From contig DDJS01000139.1 of NCBI GenBank assembly GCA_002339165.1, positions 23,088 through 49,192 of the forward strand: a stretch of 26,105 nt of DNA, read 5' to 3'. Shown here piece after piece: positions 7,945 through 15,778 of the stretch (positions are counted from its first letter, which is position 1; every line of letters starts with the position of its first letter). A program made the position numbers and the translations under genes. Source of the DNA: Cellvibrionales bacterium UBA2618. Lineage in GTDB: Bacteria > Pseudomonadota > Gammaproteobacteria > Pseudomonadales > Porticoccaceae. The notes beneath the pieces are model-generated. The model saw nothing but the letters and a program-made list of their open reading frames with translations. It ran no database searches and was not told the DNA's origin.

Positions 7945-8267
7945 GATCGATCTCTGTGGTCATGGGGCTTTTATCCAAGCCGCGTTGTAAACGGTGCCCA
8001 AATAATTCCAAATTATGTAATTCGGGAGCCAAGTTCGTTTGCTTACTAACGGATTTTAGCAGTTCGTTGAGTCCACTGTGGGCTATTTTGGCGGCGCACC
8101 CACAGCGCTGGTAATTCATAAACCAATTTATGTAGGTGCTGTTTGGGAACCGGCAGCGAATCATCGCATTAAACGATGGAAAACGGTGTGCTAATGCCAG
8201 TTTCGGCGAGAATTTGATGGCTTAATAAACGCTTCGCTAAGTTAGCCCCACGATCTACTGCAGATGT
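7937..8267 (-). pseudogene. zur: Degenerate zur (zinc uptake regulator, Fur family)
   Basis: Two adjacent minus-strand frames read like pieces of a Fur-family Zur. The downstream piece (about 8221 to 7937) contains LAHRFPSFNA, which resembles the Zur LVHRIxSLNA segment, then MNYQRCGCAAKI where the metal-binding CxxC...I region should be, then HNLELFG, resembling the end of the domain. The expected final CxxC is replaced by HRLQ. The upstream piece (8267 to 8169) has RGANLAKRLLSHQIL, which resembles the RGxRLTxLRRxVL start of the winged helix, and then hits a stop. The pieces are in different frames. About 40-50 residues holding the recognition helix are missing, and no frame gives the usual ~160 residues. 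No ribosome site is seen for the remaining frame. Position between znuA and znuC and the 8-base overlap with znuC are exactly those of zur. Homology is judged by eye. Confidence 0.55.
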
Positions 8268-8326
8268 TCATGCGGTTGGGCAGCCGACGCGAATTTGTCA
8301 GCGCGGTATCGCCTCGAATCAAGACT

Positions 8327-8340
8327 GCTATGTTATATTG
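8327..8340 (+). promoter_or_regulatory. Possible degenerate Zur operator half-site before znuA
   Basis: The bases GCTATGTTATATTG contain ATGTTATA, the left half of the enterobacterial-type Zur palindrome (ATGTTATAnTATAACAT). The right half is not recognisable. It lies 58 bases upstream of the znuA start, inside the divergent znuA/zur interval, where a Zur box is expected. The AT-rich core could equally be part of a -10 element. Confidence 0.25.
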
Positions 8341-8397
8341 GGCCAACGGTGGCGTGGGTAAAAAAATCTCTGTTGAGATCTGCAATGGGAATAGGCA

Positions 8398-9288
8398 ATG
8401 AAGGCTGTGGTCAGGGTTACTAAAATTCTCCGTATATTGGCTTTCGGATGCTGGTGTTCGCAGGTTTGGGCCGACGAATTGTTGGTGAGGCCGGTGATTT
8501 TGACCACCATTAAACCACTCGCGCTGATCGCTGCCTCGGCAGTTGGCGAGGCAGCGACGGTAGAGTATTTGCAGTCGCCGGCCCAGTCGGCGCACGATCT
8601 GCACCTAACGCCCTCAATGTTGCAACGTATCGCGGCGGCAGATCTGGTTATTCGTGTCGATCCAGCGTTTGAGCAACGCTTGAATAAGCACTTGGCAAAA
8701 ATACCGACACAACGATTGATTACCGCATCGACATTAGATTTGCACTGGCCTTCATCGAACCTGCCGTCATCCAATGACCGGTCGTTGGAGCGGGATTTAC
8801 ATTTTTGGTTAAATCCATCAAATGCTGAGGTGCTGGCTAGGCGCATACAGCAGGTACTCAAACTACCGCCGCGCAGATTGATTGATGACGCTACGCTGCG
8901 GAGGCACCAGCGGGTGTTAACTCCCTTTGCCGATCAATCTACCATTGCTTACCACGACGCTTATGGTCACTTTGCCAGCGCCTTTAGATTGTCGCGCCCG
9001 ACGACTATCCGCGATGCTGCTGGTCACCCACAAGGCCTCGCCAGTCACTATGCCATGCATCGATCGGCGACTGACAAGCAACCGTCTTGCGTCTTTGTCG
9101 AGGCCCAATATGCGGGTCGGGATGCCACAGCGATGGCCAAAAACCTCGGTATTCAAGCGCTGCCCCTTGACCTTTTGGGCATACAGATTACCGTTGACGC
9201 AGACGCCTACAGCCATTTTATCGAGCGTCTCGTCACTCAGTATAGCGCCTGCTTTGGTGCGTTTAGCCGAGTGGTTCAGGGCGCTTAA
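8398..9288 (+). CDS. znuA: Zinc ABC transporter substrate-binding protein ZnuA
   Basis: Periplasmic zinc-binding protein of ZnuABC, 296 residues with an N-terminal signal peptide ending near VWA (residue 25). The three zinc-ligand histidines of cluster A-I binding proteins are visible: His66 in SAHDLHL, His135 in DLHFWLNP and His186 in YHDAYGHF. The acidic partner is Asp258 in LPLDLLG. The His/Asp-rich flexible loop that many ZnuA proteins carry between the first two ligands is absent. The region around residues 115-133 is Ser/Asn-rich instead. GGGA lies 7 bases before the ATG. The gene is divergent from znuCB and is followed after 67 bases by polA. Confidence 0.93.
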   Translation: MKAVVRVTKILRILAFGCWCSQVWADELLVRPVILTTIKPLALIAASAVGEAATVEYLQSPAQSAHDLHLTPSMLQRIAAADLVIRVDPAFEQRLNKHLAKIPTQRLITASTLDLHWPSSNLPSSNDRSLERDLHFWLNPSNAEVLARRIQQVLKLPPRRLIDDATLRRHQRVLTPFADQSTIAYHDAYGHFASAFRLSRPTTIRDAAGHPQGLASHYAMHRSATDKQPSCVFVEAQYAGRDATAMAKNLGIQALPLDLLGIQITVDADAYSHFIERLVTQYSACFGAFSRVVQGA

Positions 9289-9355
9289 AAAGCCCGCTAT
9301 ACTGCAATAATGGTGTATGCTTGACCGTTGTTTTAAGTCTATCGAGGTCTGGCCT

Positions 9356-12127
9356 ATGTCCCGAAACGAACCACTGATCCTCGTCGACGGTTCTTCCTAT
9401 TTGTATCGCGCCTATCATGCGTTACCGCCGCTTACCAACAGTAAAAATCTGCCGACCGGCGCAGTCAAAGGTGTCATTTCGATGCTCCGCCGTCTACAGA
9501 AAGATTACCCCAAAAGTCTCTTGGTGGTGGTTTTTGATGCCAGCGGCAAGACCTTTCGCGATGACCTGTATCCGCAATATAAGGCAAATCGGCCCCCTAT
9601 GCCGGACGATTTACGCGCGCAAATACAACCGATTCACCGGATCATAGATGCTATGGGCTTGCCATTACTGGCGATTGCCGGCGTCGAGGCCGATGATGTG
9701 ATCGGCACCCTCGCACTACAGGCGACTGCGGCCGAACGACCGGTGGTAGTCTCCACTGGCGACAAGGATATGGCGCAACTGGTCAATCAGCATATTACCT
9801 TGGTCAACACCATGAACCACAGCGTAATGGACAGCGACGGTGTGCGCGAAAAATTCGGTGTGCCGCCCGAGCATATTATTGATTACTTGGCGTTGTTGGG
9901 TGACAAATCGGACAATATCCCCGGGGTTCCCGGCGTCGGTGAAAAAACAGCCGTCGCCTTAGTGCAAGGTCTCGGCGGCTTGAACAGCATCTATGAGCAA
10001 CTGAATCGAGTTGCAGAGCTGGGTTTTCGCGGTGCAAAAAATACTTCGGCAAAACTAGCCGAGCACCGTGAATTGGCCTATCTGTCGTACCAATTAGCGA
10101 CCATTAAAACCGATGTCGTCCTACCGAAAAATATTCTTCAATTGGCACAAGCTCCGGTTGATTTCGAGGCCTTACGCACTCTGTTTGACGACCTTGAATT
10201 CAAGGCTTGGGCAGATGAAGTCGGCGCTCCAGTCAGCGATGTTCGATCCAGCACAGCGGCCACCGAGGAGGCACCGGCGAATTTTCAGCCGCCGGCAGCC
10301 ATTCCAGTACCCCCGATTGCGCTCGACTATGAATTGATTACCGAACAAGCGCGATTCGAACACTGGCTGAACCGCGTTAAGCGCGCCAAATTGGTCGCCG
10401 TCGATACCGAAACCACCAGTCTTGATTACATGACCGCCGACCTAGTGGGTATCTCGCTGGCGTTGACTCCGGGTGAAGCCGCCTACATTCCTTTCGGGCA
10501 CGATTATTTGGGTGCGCCAGAACAACTGTCGCGTGCTTATGTACTGGCGACAATTAAACCTCTGCTCGAGGATCCGAGCATTTCTAAGCTGGGACAAAAT
10601 CTCAAATACGACTGCAGCGTGCTGGCGCGGCACGGCATTGACCTGGCGGGCATTACCTTCGATACCATGCTCGAATCGTACGTGCTCGACTCGGTCGCTC
10701 TGCGCCATGATATGGATAGTTTGGCGGCGCGTTATCTCGAGGTGGCAACGGTAAAATTTGAAGATATTGCGGGTCGTGGCAAAGCTCAGTTAACCTTTAA
10801 TCAAATCGCCTTAGAACAAGCCGCTCCCTACGCTGCGGAGGATGCCGATATCACGCTTCGTCTCCACCACGCGCTGGCGCCTCAGGTCGATGCCATTCCC
10901 AGCATTGCCAAATTATTCGCTGAGATAGAAATGCCGCTGGTGCCGGTGCTGTCGAGAATAGAGCGCCATGGGGCGTTGGTCGACGGAGCCCTGCTATTTG
11001 AACAAAGCCGTGAACTTGCGACTCGCTTGGCGGAACTCGAACGCGAGGCATGGGATCTTGCAGGTGAGCCCTTTAATCTCGCTTCGCCGAAGCAATTGGG
11101 GCACATTTTATTTGAAAAGCTCGGCTTACCGGCGCTAAAGAAAACCGCCAAGGGTGCGCCATCGACCAAAGAAGAAGTGTTGCAGGAATTGGCGCTCGAT
11201 TATCCCCTGCCCAAATTGTTGCTCGAACAGCGAGGTCTAGCAAAGCTTAAATCAACCTACACCGACAAACTGCCGACCATGATCAACGTCGCTTCGGGGC
11301 GGGTACACACGTCATACCACCAAGCGGGCACCGCAACCGGACGGCTTTCGTCGTCAAATCCGAACTTGCAAAACATCCCAATTAAAACCGAACAGGGGCG
11401 GCGCGTTCGCCAAGCCTTTATCGCGCCGTCTAACCACGTTATTGTCGCTGCCGACTATTCTCAAATCGAGTTGCGGATCATGGCCCATCTATCGCAAGAC
11501 CCGACCTTGCTGGCGGCTTTTGCGAATGGTGAAGATATACACAGCAGCACGGCCGCAGAGGTCTTCGATACGACGCCCGATAGGGTCACCGCGCAGCAGC
11601 GGCGCAGCGCCAAGGCGATTAATTTTGGACTAATCTATGGCATGTCAGCGTTTGGGCTCGGCAAGCAACTGCAGATCGGTAGAAACGAAGCTCAAGGTTA
11701 TATCGATCGTTACTTTCAGCGCTACCCCGGCGTTTTTGAATACATGGCGCAGGTTCGAGAAAGTGCCGCGGAACGCGGCTTTGTGGAAACCGTTTTCGGC
11801 CGACGACTTTACCTTCCGGAAATTAATGCGCGCAATGCCATGCGGCGGCAAGCTTCCGAGCGTACTGCGATCAATGCGCCTATGCAGGGGACCGCAGCCG
11901 ACATCATTAAATTAGCGATGATTTCAGTCGACCACTGGATCTTCGCGGAGCAATTGCAGTGCCGAATAACTATGCAGGTGCACGACGAATTGGTGCTGGA
12001 AGTGCCGGACAACGAAGTCGATTTGGTGGTGTTGGGCTTAAAGCAGCGGATGGAGGGCGCTGCCGAACTTCGCGTGCCGCTGGTCGTTGACGTGGGGGTG
12101 GGCAACAATTGGAATGAGGCCCATTAG
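9356..12127 (+). CDS. polA: DNA polymerase I
   Basis: Pol I, 923 residues (E. coli 928), acts in Okazaki fragment maturation and repair. Three domains are intact. The 5' nuclease spans about residues 1-290, with VDGSSYLYRAYHA at the start, EADDVIG, and GDKSDNIPGVPGVGEKTA. The 3'-5' exonuclease spans about 330-520, with Asp350/Glu352 in DTETT, Asp419 in NLKYD, and YAAEDAD, so proofreading residues are kept. The polymerase has Asp700 in DYSQIELR, the O-helix RRSAKAINFGLIYG, and Asp877 in VHDE. The frame extends upstream to 9317, but ATG 9356 has GAGG 8 bases before it and gives the usual N-terminus. A separate terminator and candidate small RNA lie downstream. Confidence 0.98.
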   Translation: MSRNEPLILVDGSSYLYRAYHALPPLTNSKNLPTGAVKGVISMLRRLQKDYPKSLLVVVFDASGKTFRDDLYPQYKANRPPMPDDLRAQIQPIHRIIDAMGLPLLAIAGVEADDVIGTLALQATAAERPVVVSTGDKDMAQLVNQHITLVNTMNHSVMDSDGVREKFGVPPEHIIDYLALLGDKSDNIPGVPGVGEKTAVALVQGLGGLNSIYEQLNRVAELGFRGAKNTSAKLAEHRELAYLSYQLATIKTDVVLPKNILQLAQAPVDFEALRTLFDDLEFKAWADEVGAPVSDVRSSTAATEEAPANFQPPAAIPVPPIALDYELITEQARFEHWLNRVKRAKLVAVDTETTSLDYMTADLVGISLALTPGEAAYIPFGHDYLGAPEQLSRAYVLATIKPLLEDPSISKLGQNLKYDCSVLARHGIDLAGITFDTMLESYVLDSVALRHDMDSLAARYLEVATVKFEDIAGRGKAQLTFNQIALEQAAPYAAEDADITLRLHHALAPQVDAIPSIAKLFAEIEMPLVPVLSRIERHGALVDGALLFEQSRELATRLAELEREAWDLAGEPFNLASPKQLGHILFEKLGLPALKKTAKGAPSTKEEVLQELALDYPLPKLLLEQRGLAKLKSTYTDKLPTMINVASGRVHTSYHQAGTATGRLSSSNPNLQNIPIKTEQGRRVRQAFIAPSNHVIVAADYSQIELRIMAHLSQDPTLLAAFANGEDIHSSTAAEVFDTTPDRVTAQQRRSAKAINFGLIYGMSAFGLGKQLQIGRNEAQGYIDRYFQRYPGVFEYMAQVRESAAERGFVETVFGRRLYLPEINARNAMRRQASERTAINAPMQGTAADIIKLAMISVDHWIFAEQLQCRITMQVHDELVLEVPDNEVDLVVLGLKQRMEGAAELRVPLVVDVGVGNNWNEAH

Positions 12128-12190
12128 GCTATCACAGCAGCGTTAAATTAAATTAATTTTAAAAAAAATGACAATATGGTGAAGTTTTCG

Positions 12191-12217
12191 GGAACTAATT
12201 GCCAAACGCCTGTCTAA
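12191..12217 (+). promoter_or_regulatory. Sigma-E/AlgU-like promoter after polA
   Basis: GGAACT (12191-12196) and TCTAA (12213-12217) match the -35 (GGAACTT) and -10 (TCTGA/TCTAA) elements of extracytoplasmic sigma-E/AlgU promoters. The spacer is about one base shorter than the most common one. An AT-rich tract (12148-12170) lies upstream. Transcription would start near 12223-12226, in gene-free sequence, and run to the terminator at 12295-12329. In P. aeruginosa the sRNA ErsA, at the same locus between polA and engB, is driven by AlgU. Confidence 0.5.
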
Positions 12218-12222
12218 GTTTG

Positions 12223-12329
12223 TGCGTGTGTTAATTGCTTTAAACTCTCCCCCAGCGAAGCATATGCGTAATTGCGATCTACATAGCTGTAGCGAGCCCT
12301 GATTAAATTTTAATCAGGGCTTTTTTTTT
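12223..12329 (+). ncRNA. Candidate small RNA at the Spot 42/ErsA locus (polA-engB)
   Basis: About 105 bases of non-coding sequence lie between a sigma-E-like promoter and a strong intrinsic terminator. The locus is where E. coli carries Spot 42 (spf) and Pseudomonas carries ErsA. Visible features are an unpaired C-rich segment CTCTCCCCCAGC (12244-12255) that could pair with Shine-Dalgarno sequences, a small hairpin CTACA-TAGC-TGTAG (12279-12292), and the terminator with nine T residues, typical of Hfq-bound RNAs. I do not recognise primary sequence identity to Spot 42. The 5' end is estimated. Targets are unknown. Confidence 0.6.
12295..12329 (+). terminator. Strong rho-independent terminator
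   Basis: An 11-bp perfect stem, AGCCCTGATTA with TAATCAGGGCT, has a 5-base loop and is followed by nine T residues (12321-12329). The T tract lies on the + strand only, so it ends transcripts from polA and/or the small RNA, not from engB. Confidence 0.92.
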
Positions 12330-12388
12330 GCGTTGCCCACCGGCTAAAGCGAGTGCCGTCTGGCTGGTAACGGCGCTCAGATCCTTCG

Positions 12389-13042
12389 CTATTCGATCGC
12401 GGTTAAGGGATCTTCAGGCTCAGACAGTTCATGGTTGAGCCAGTGATCGAGGGTCGCTTTAAGGTCTTCGATACCGATTTTTTTTAAAGAGGAAAAGGTC
12501 TGCACACTAAACAAATCTGCCGCTGGATCGAGCGCCGCCAATTTGCTAGTGACCGACAGTAAACTGGCCTGGGTTGCGCCGCGTTTTAGTTTGTCCGCCT
12601 TGGTCAGCAGCACGTGCACCGGCAACCCCGCGGTTTTCGCCCAATTGAGCATTTGTTGGTCGTAGTCTTGCAGCGGGTGGCGTATATCCATGAGTAAAAT
12701 TAGACCCGCTAGACAGCGCCTCTGTTGCAGGTATTCTGCTAGGTGGAGGTCCCACTGTTGTTTCATTGCGCGAGGGACTTTGGCATACCCATACCCTGGC
12801 AGGTCGACAAGGCGTTTTTTCCCGTCCAGTTGGAAGAAGTTTATTAGCTGGGTACGGCCGGGGGTCTTACTGGTACGCGCGAGTCCACGAATCCCAGTCA
12901 GCGTGTTGATCGCGCTCGACTTGCCTGCGTTCGAACGTCCCGCAAAGGCGACTTCACAACCGGTATCCTCCGGGCACTGTTTGAGTGACGGTGAGCTGGT
13001 CAGAAACTCGATCGCTCGGTAGTTGGTGTTGACTCTATCCAT
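12389..13042 (-). CDS. engB: Ribosome biogenesis GTPase EngB (YihA/YsxC)
   Basis: EngB is a small essential TRAFAC GTPase needed for large-subunit assembly. The 217-residue product has G1 GRSNAGKSS (about 35-43), the G2 region KTPGRTQ, G3 DLPGYG (80-85) and G4 TKAD (147-150), giving the complete set at family length. The N-terminus with NYRAIEFLTSSP matches other members, supporting the ATG at 13042, although no strong ribosome site precedes it. It is divergent from cytochrome c4, and its order after polA is conserved in pseudomonads and enterics. Confidence 0.96.
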   Translation of the reverse strand: MDRVNTNYRAIEFLTSSPSLKQCPEDTGCEVAFAGRSNAGKSSAINTLTGIRGLARTSKTPGRTQLINFFQLDGKKRLVDLPGYGYAKVPRAMKQQWDLHLAEYLQQRRCLAGLILLMDIRHPLQDYDQQMLNWAKTAGLPVHVLLTKADKLKRGATQASLLSVTSKLAALDPAADLFSVQTFSSLKKIGIEDLKATLDHWLNHELSEPEDPLTAIE

Positions 13043-13076
13043 AAAAAGACATCGATAACTCGTTTAAGAGCGGAAG

Positions 13077-13092
13077 TATAATGGTATATAAT
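13077..13092 (+). promoter_or_regulatory. Two overlapping -10-like elements, engB/cytochrome c4 interval
   Basis: TATAAT occurs twice, at 13077-13082 and 13087-13092, in the 144-base divergent region. The second has a weak TTTAAG at 13063-13068 (18-base spacing) as a possible -35. The sequence also reads TATACT on the minus strand (13080-13075). This is a reasonable sigma-70 promoter zone for the c4 gene, but -35 elements are poor and start sites cannot be fixed. Confidence 0.35.
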
Positions 13093-13186
13093 ACTCCTCC
13101 TCGACGTTGTGGGCTATCGCCAAAGCGCCAGCGCAATGTAGACGACGGGAACAACGCCGCCAATCGCCCCAAGAGACCCGCTACCG

Positions 13187-13828
13187 ATGAAGACCAAATT
13201 AAACCGTTTAATGATAGTGTTACTGCTCTTGACGAGTACTCAAGTATTGGCAAAAGGCGATGCCGATGCTGGTGCCGCCAAAGTTATGGTCTGCGCCGGG
13301 TGTCATGGTGTGGATGGCAACAGTATGGTGCCGGCGTTTCCAAAGTTGGCTGCTCTTGGTGAAAAATATCTCTACCAGCAACTCCGTTATGTACAGACGG
13401 GTGAGCGCGTGATTGTCGAAATGACGGGTATTTTGGATGCCTCGACAGAACAAGATCTCTGGGATATGGCCGCATACTACAACGGGGAAAGTCGCAAATT
13501 GTCCGGCGCCGAGGATATTCAATTGGTCGGCATTAGTGATCCAGACGACGCCCTCGCTCTTGGCGAGAGACTCTATCGTGGTGGCAATCTGGCCAGTGGC
13601 GTGCCGTCCTGCACGGGCTGTCACTCGCCGGCCGGCAGTGGCAATGATCCCGCGGGATATCCCGCGTTGGGTGGGCAACATGCCGGGTACATAGAGAAAC
13701 AATTGCTCGCATACCGTCGTGGCGAGCGCAATAGCGGCAACAATGCTCAGATTATGCAGGGCGTTGCCGAGTATTTAAGCGACAAAGAGATCAAGGCAGT
13801 TGCTAATTATATTGCTGGTCTCAAATAG
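13187..13828 (+). CDS. Diheme cytochrome c4
   Basis: Cytochrome c4 is a periplasmic two-heme electron carrier that can feed aa3 or cbb3 oxidases. The 213-residue product has a signal peptide (about residues 1-22, ending VLA). It has two class I c-heme domains, with CAGCH at 36-40 and CTGCH at 142-146. Candidate axial methionines are in SMVPAFP and in IMQGVAEYL. Length and domain duplication fit the family. It is 31 bases upstream of the dsbA-like gene on the same strand, an order shared with Pseudomonas. The DsbA-like partner could help periplasmic thiol handling, but that link is inference. Confidence 0.95.
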   Translation: MKTKLNRLMIVLLLLTSTQVLAKGDADAGAAKVMVCAGCHGVDGNSMVPAFPKLAALGEKYLYQQLRYVQTGERVIVEMTGILDASTEQDLWDMAAYYNGESRKLSGAEDIQLVGISDPDDALALGERLYRGGNLASGVPSCTGCHSPAGSGNDPAGYPALGGQHAGYIEKQLLAYRRGERNSGNNAQIMQGVAEYLSDKEIKAVANYIAGLK

Positions 13829-13859
13829 TCGACTCTTACTTCTTTGAAAGGATACCCAG

Positions 13860-14504
13860 ATGATGATGTTTTTACGGCGCCTAAAGTTTCTGCTATTTTT
13901 ATTGCCGGTTGCGGCCTGTCAGGCGCAAGATGACAAGTATGTAGAGGGCGTTCATTACGAGTTGCTACCGCAAGTGGTGCGCACAGCCAATGCAAACAAA
14001 ATCGAAGTTAACGAATTGTTCTCTTACCACTGCGGCCACTGCTACAACTTTCAGTCTCAAGTCCACGCCTGGCGTGATTCTCTGGCTGACGATGTCGACT
14101 TCCAACGCACCCACGTAGTTTGGAACAGTGGCATGGAAGTGTATGCAAGAGCCTATTACAGTGCGCTGACTTTGGATGTGTTCGAGCCGTTGCACACCGC
14201 AATTTTTGAGACTATTCATTTGAGAAAACAGGCGGTTCGCAGCGAAGACGATGTGCGTGACCTGTTTGTTGCACAGGGCGTTGATGGCGAGCGGTTCGAA
14301 CGCACGTTCAATTCATTTGGAATCACCAGTATGCTCAATCAAGGCAAGGCGCGCGCGCGCGCATACCGCTCAAAAGGAACCCCAGAGATGGTCGTGAATG
14401 GCAAATACCGGATTACCATGCGGATGAATGGTGGCGGTGCTGGAATGCTGGACGTGGCCAACTTTTTGATTACCAAAGAGCGGCAGCAGGTACCTGCATC
14501 CTAG
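13860..14504 (+). CDS. dsbA: DsbA-like thiol:disulfide interchange protein
   Basis: A periplasmic thioredoxin-fold oxidoreductase that introduces disulfides into exported proteins. The 214-residue product has the redox motif CGHC (58-61) in FSYHCGHCYNF, an alpha-helical insertion, and a likely cis-proline in KGTPEMVVNGKYR. Two features differ from E. coli and Pseudomonas DsbA. The dipeptide is GH (as in PDI) rather than PH. The signal peptide ends PVAAC, with Cys20 forming a possible lipobox, so the protein may be a lipoprotein. A GAAAGGA ribosome site lies 7 bases before the first of three tandem ATGs. It follows cytochrome c4 as in Pseudomonas. Confidence 0.9.
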   Translation: MMMFLRRLKFLLFLLPVAACQAQDDKYVEGVHYELLPQVVRTANANKIEVNELFSYHCGHCYNFQSQVHAWRDSLADDVDFQRTHVVWNSGMEVYARAYYSALTLDVFEPLHTAIFETIHLRKQAVRSEDDVRDLFVAQGVDGERFERTFNSFGITSMLNQGKARARAYRSKGTPEMVVNGKYRITMRMNGGGAGMLDVANFLITKERQQVPAS

Positions 14505-14648
14505 TGCTTCGGCTCTTTGGCGTAGATACCCTGTCTTGCACCTTTTCCGTAGGCTATTGATGCCAAGCAAGTCGGCTGTCTAGGTCCTAATTTTGAGTCC
14601 GATGTAATTAACCCCCAATTCTATGCAATCGAATCAGTGTGATCGACT

Positions 14649-15764
14649 ATGAAACCAGTTATTAGACCGCAAAATCCGAATTTTTCGTCTGGCCCATGCT
14701 CCAAGCGTCCTGGCTACGATGTCGCCAACCTCAAGCTCGACACGCTCGGTAGGTCACACCGCTCCGCGGTCGGCAAAGCTGCTCTGCAGCGAGCTTGCTC
14801 GCAAACTGCCGAGATTCTAAACCTTCCCGAAGGCTATCGAGTTGGAGTCGTACCAGCGTCCGATACCGGCGCAATGGAGCTGATCATGTGGTCAGTTTTA
14901 GGCGCTCGTCCGGTCGACGTATTTGCCTGGGAATCGTTTGGTAAAGACTGGGTGACCGACATTGTTACGCAACTTAAGCTCGAAGGAGTGCACAGTTATC
15001 TCGCTGACTACGGGGAGTTGCCCGATCTATCGCAGGCCAATCCAGAACACGACACAGTTTTTACCTGGAATGGTACCACCTCGGGGGTGCGCTTGGAGGA
15101 TGCCGATTGGATCAGTGATCGCCGCCGCGGCTTGACGATTTGCGATGCCACCTCTGCGGTTTTTGGCATGTCGCTACCTTGGGAAAAGCTCGATGTGGTT
15201 ACCTACAGTTGGCAAAAAGTGCTCGGCGGTGAGGGTGCCCATGGTATGTTAATTCTCAGTCCACGCGCGGTTGAACGCCTCGAGTCATACGATCCACCCT
15301 GGCCGTTACCAAAGATATTTCGTTTGACCAAAAATCGGGTTCTGAACGAGGGGATCTTCAAGGGCGCGACCATCAATACGCCATCTATGCTGTGCGTGGC
15401 GGACTATCTCGATGCCTTAGATTGGGTTGCGGAGATTGGCGGAGAGTCGGCGACTATTGCACGATCGGAGCAAAACCTCGCGGTCATAAAGACGTTCGTC
15501 GAGCAGCATGATTGGATTCATTTCTTGGCCCGAGATGCGGCGCAAGTTTCTAATACCAGCGTGTGCTTGACGCTCGATCTGGAAGCCAAAAAAGTGGCCG
15601 ATATGGTTAAATTACTGGCCTCCGAGGGCGTCGCGTTCGATATAGGTGCTTACCGGGACGCCCCGGCTGGGCTCCGCATCTGGTGTGGCGCCACCGTAGA
15701 AAAGGCCGACGTAGTGGCCCTTATGCCTTGGGTCGAGTGGGCCTATCATACTGTTCAACAATAG
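14649..15764 (+). CDS. serC: Phosphoserine aminotransferase (alphaproteobacterial/Methanosarcina type)
   Basis: A PLP enzyme of serine synthesis that converts 3-phosphohydroxypyruvate plus glutamate to phosphoserine. The 371-residue sequence begins RPQNPNFSSGPCSKRPG and has LGRSHRS, both signatures of the SerC branch first seen in Methanosarcina and Alphaproteobacteria. E. coli-type SerC proteins have a different N-terminus. The PLP lysine is Lys190 in SWQKVLGGEGAHG. The ribosome site before ATG 14649 is weak. serA follows 14 bases downstream, giving two consecutive pathway enzymes in one unit (in reverse reaction order). SerB is not in the window. Confidence 0.92.
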   Translation: MKPVIRPQNPNFSSGPCSKRPGYDVANLKLDTLGRSHRSAVGKAALQRACSQTAEILNLPEGYRVGVVPASDTGAMELIMWSVLGARPVDVFAWESFGKDWVTDIVTQLKLEGVHSYLADYGELPDLSQANPEHDTVFTWNGTTSGVRLEDADWISDRRRGLTICDATSAVFGMSLPWEKLDVVTYSWQKVLGGEGAHGMLILSPRAVERLESYDPPWPLPKIFRLTKNRVLNEGIFKGATINTPSMLCVADYLDALDWVAEIGGESATIARSEQNLAVIKTFVEQHDWIHFLARDAAQVSNTSVCLTLDLEAKKVADMVKLLASEGVAFDIGAYRDAPAGLRIWCGATVEKADVVALMPWVEWAYHTVQQ

Positions 15765-15778
15765 AGACTGAGATTTTT

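Noticed and set aside
7484..7990. 168-codon + strand frame opposite znuC
   Set aside because: It is a mirror of the ABC ATPase gene, which has all its motifs on the other strand.
8328..8861. 177-codon minus-strand frame opposite znuA
   Set aside because: It is a shadow of znuA with Ser/Cys/Arg-rich composition and no family features.
13220..13702. 160-codon minus-strand frame opposite cytochrome c4
   Set aside because: It is antisense to a clear diheme cytochrome and does not resemble a known protein.
14349..14362. Seven GC dinucleotides inside the dsbA-like gene as a phase-variation tract
   Set aside because: It encodes Ala/Arg in frame, is short, and similar GC alternation occurs elsewhere in the window (for example near 17675).
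14505..14648. Promoter or leader before serC
   Set aside because: TTGAGT at 14593-14598 has no -10 partner at proper spacing, and no attenuator or riboswitch structure is evident.
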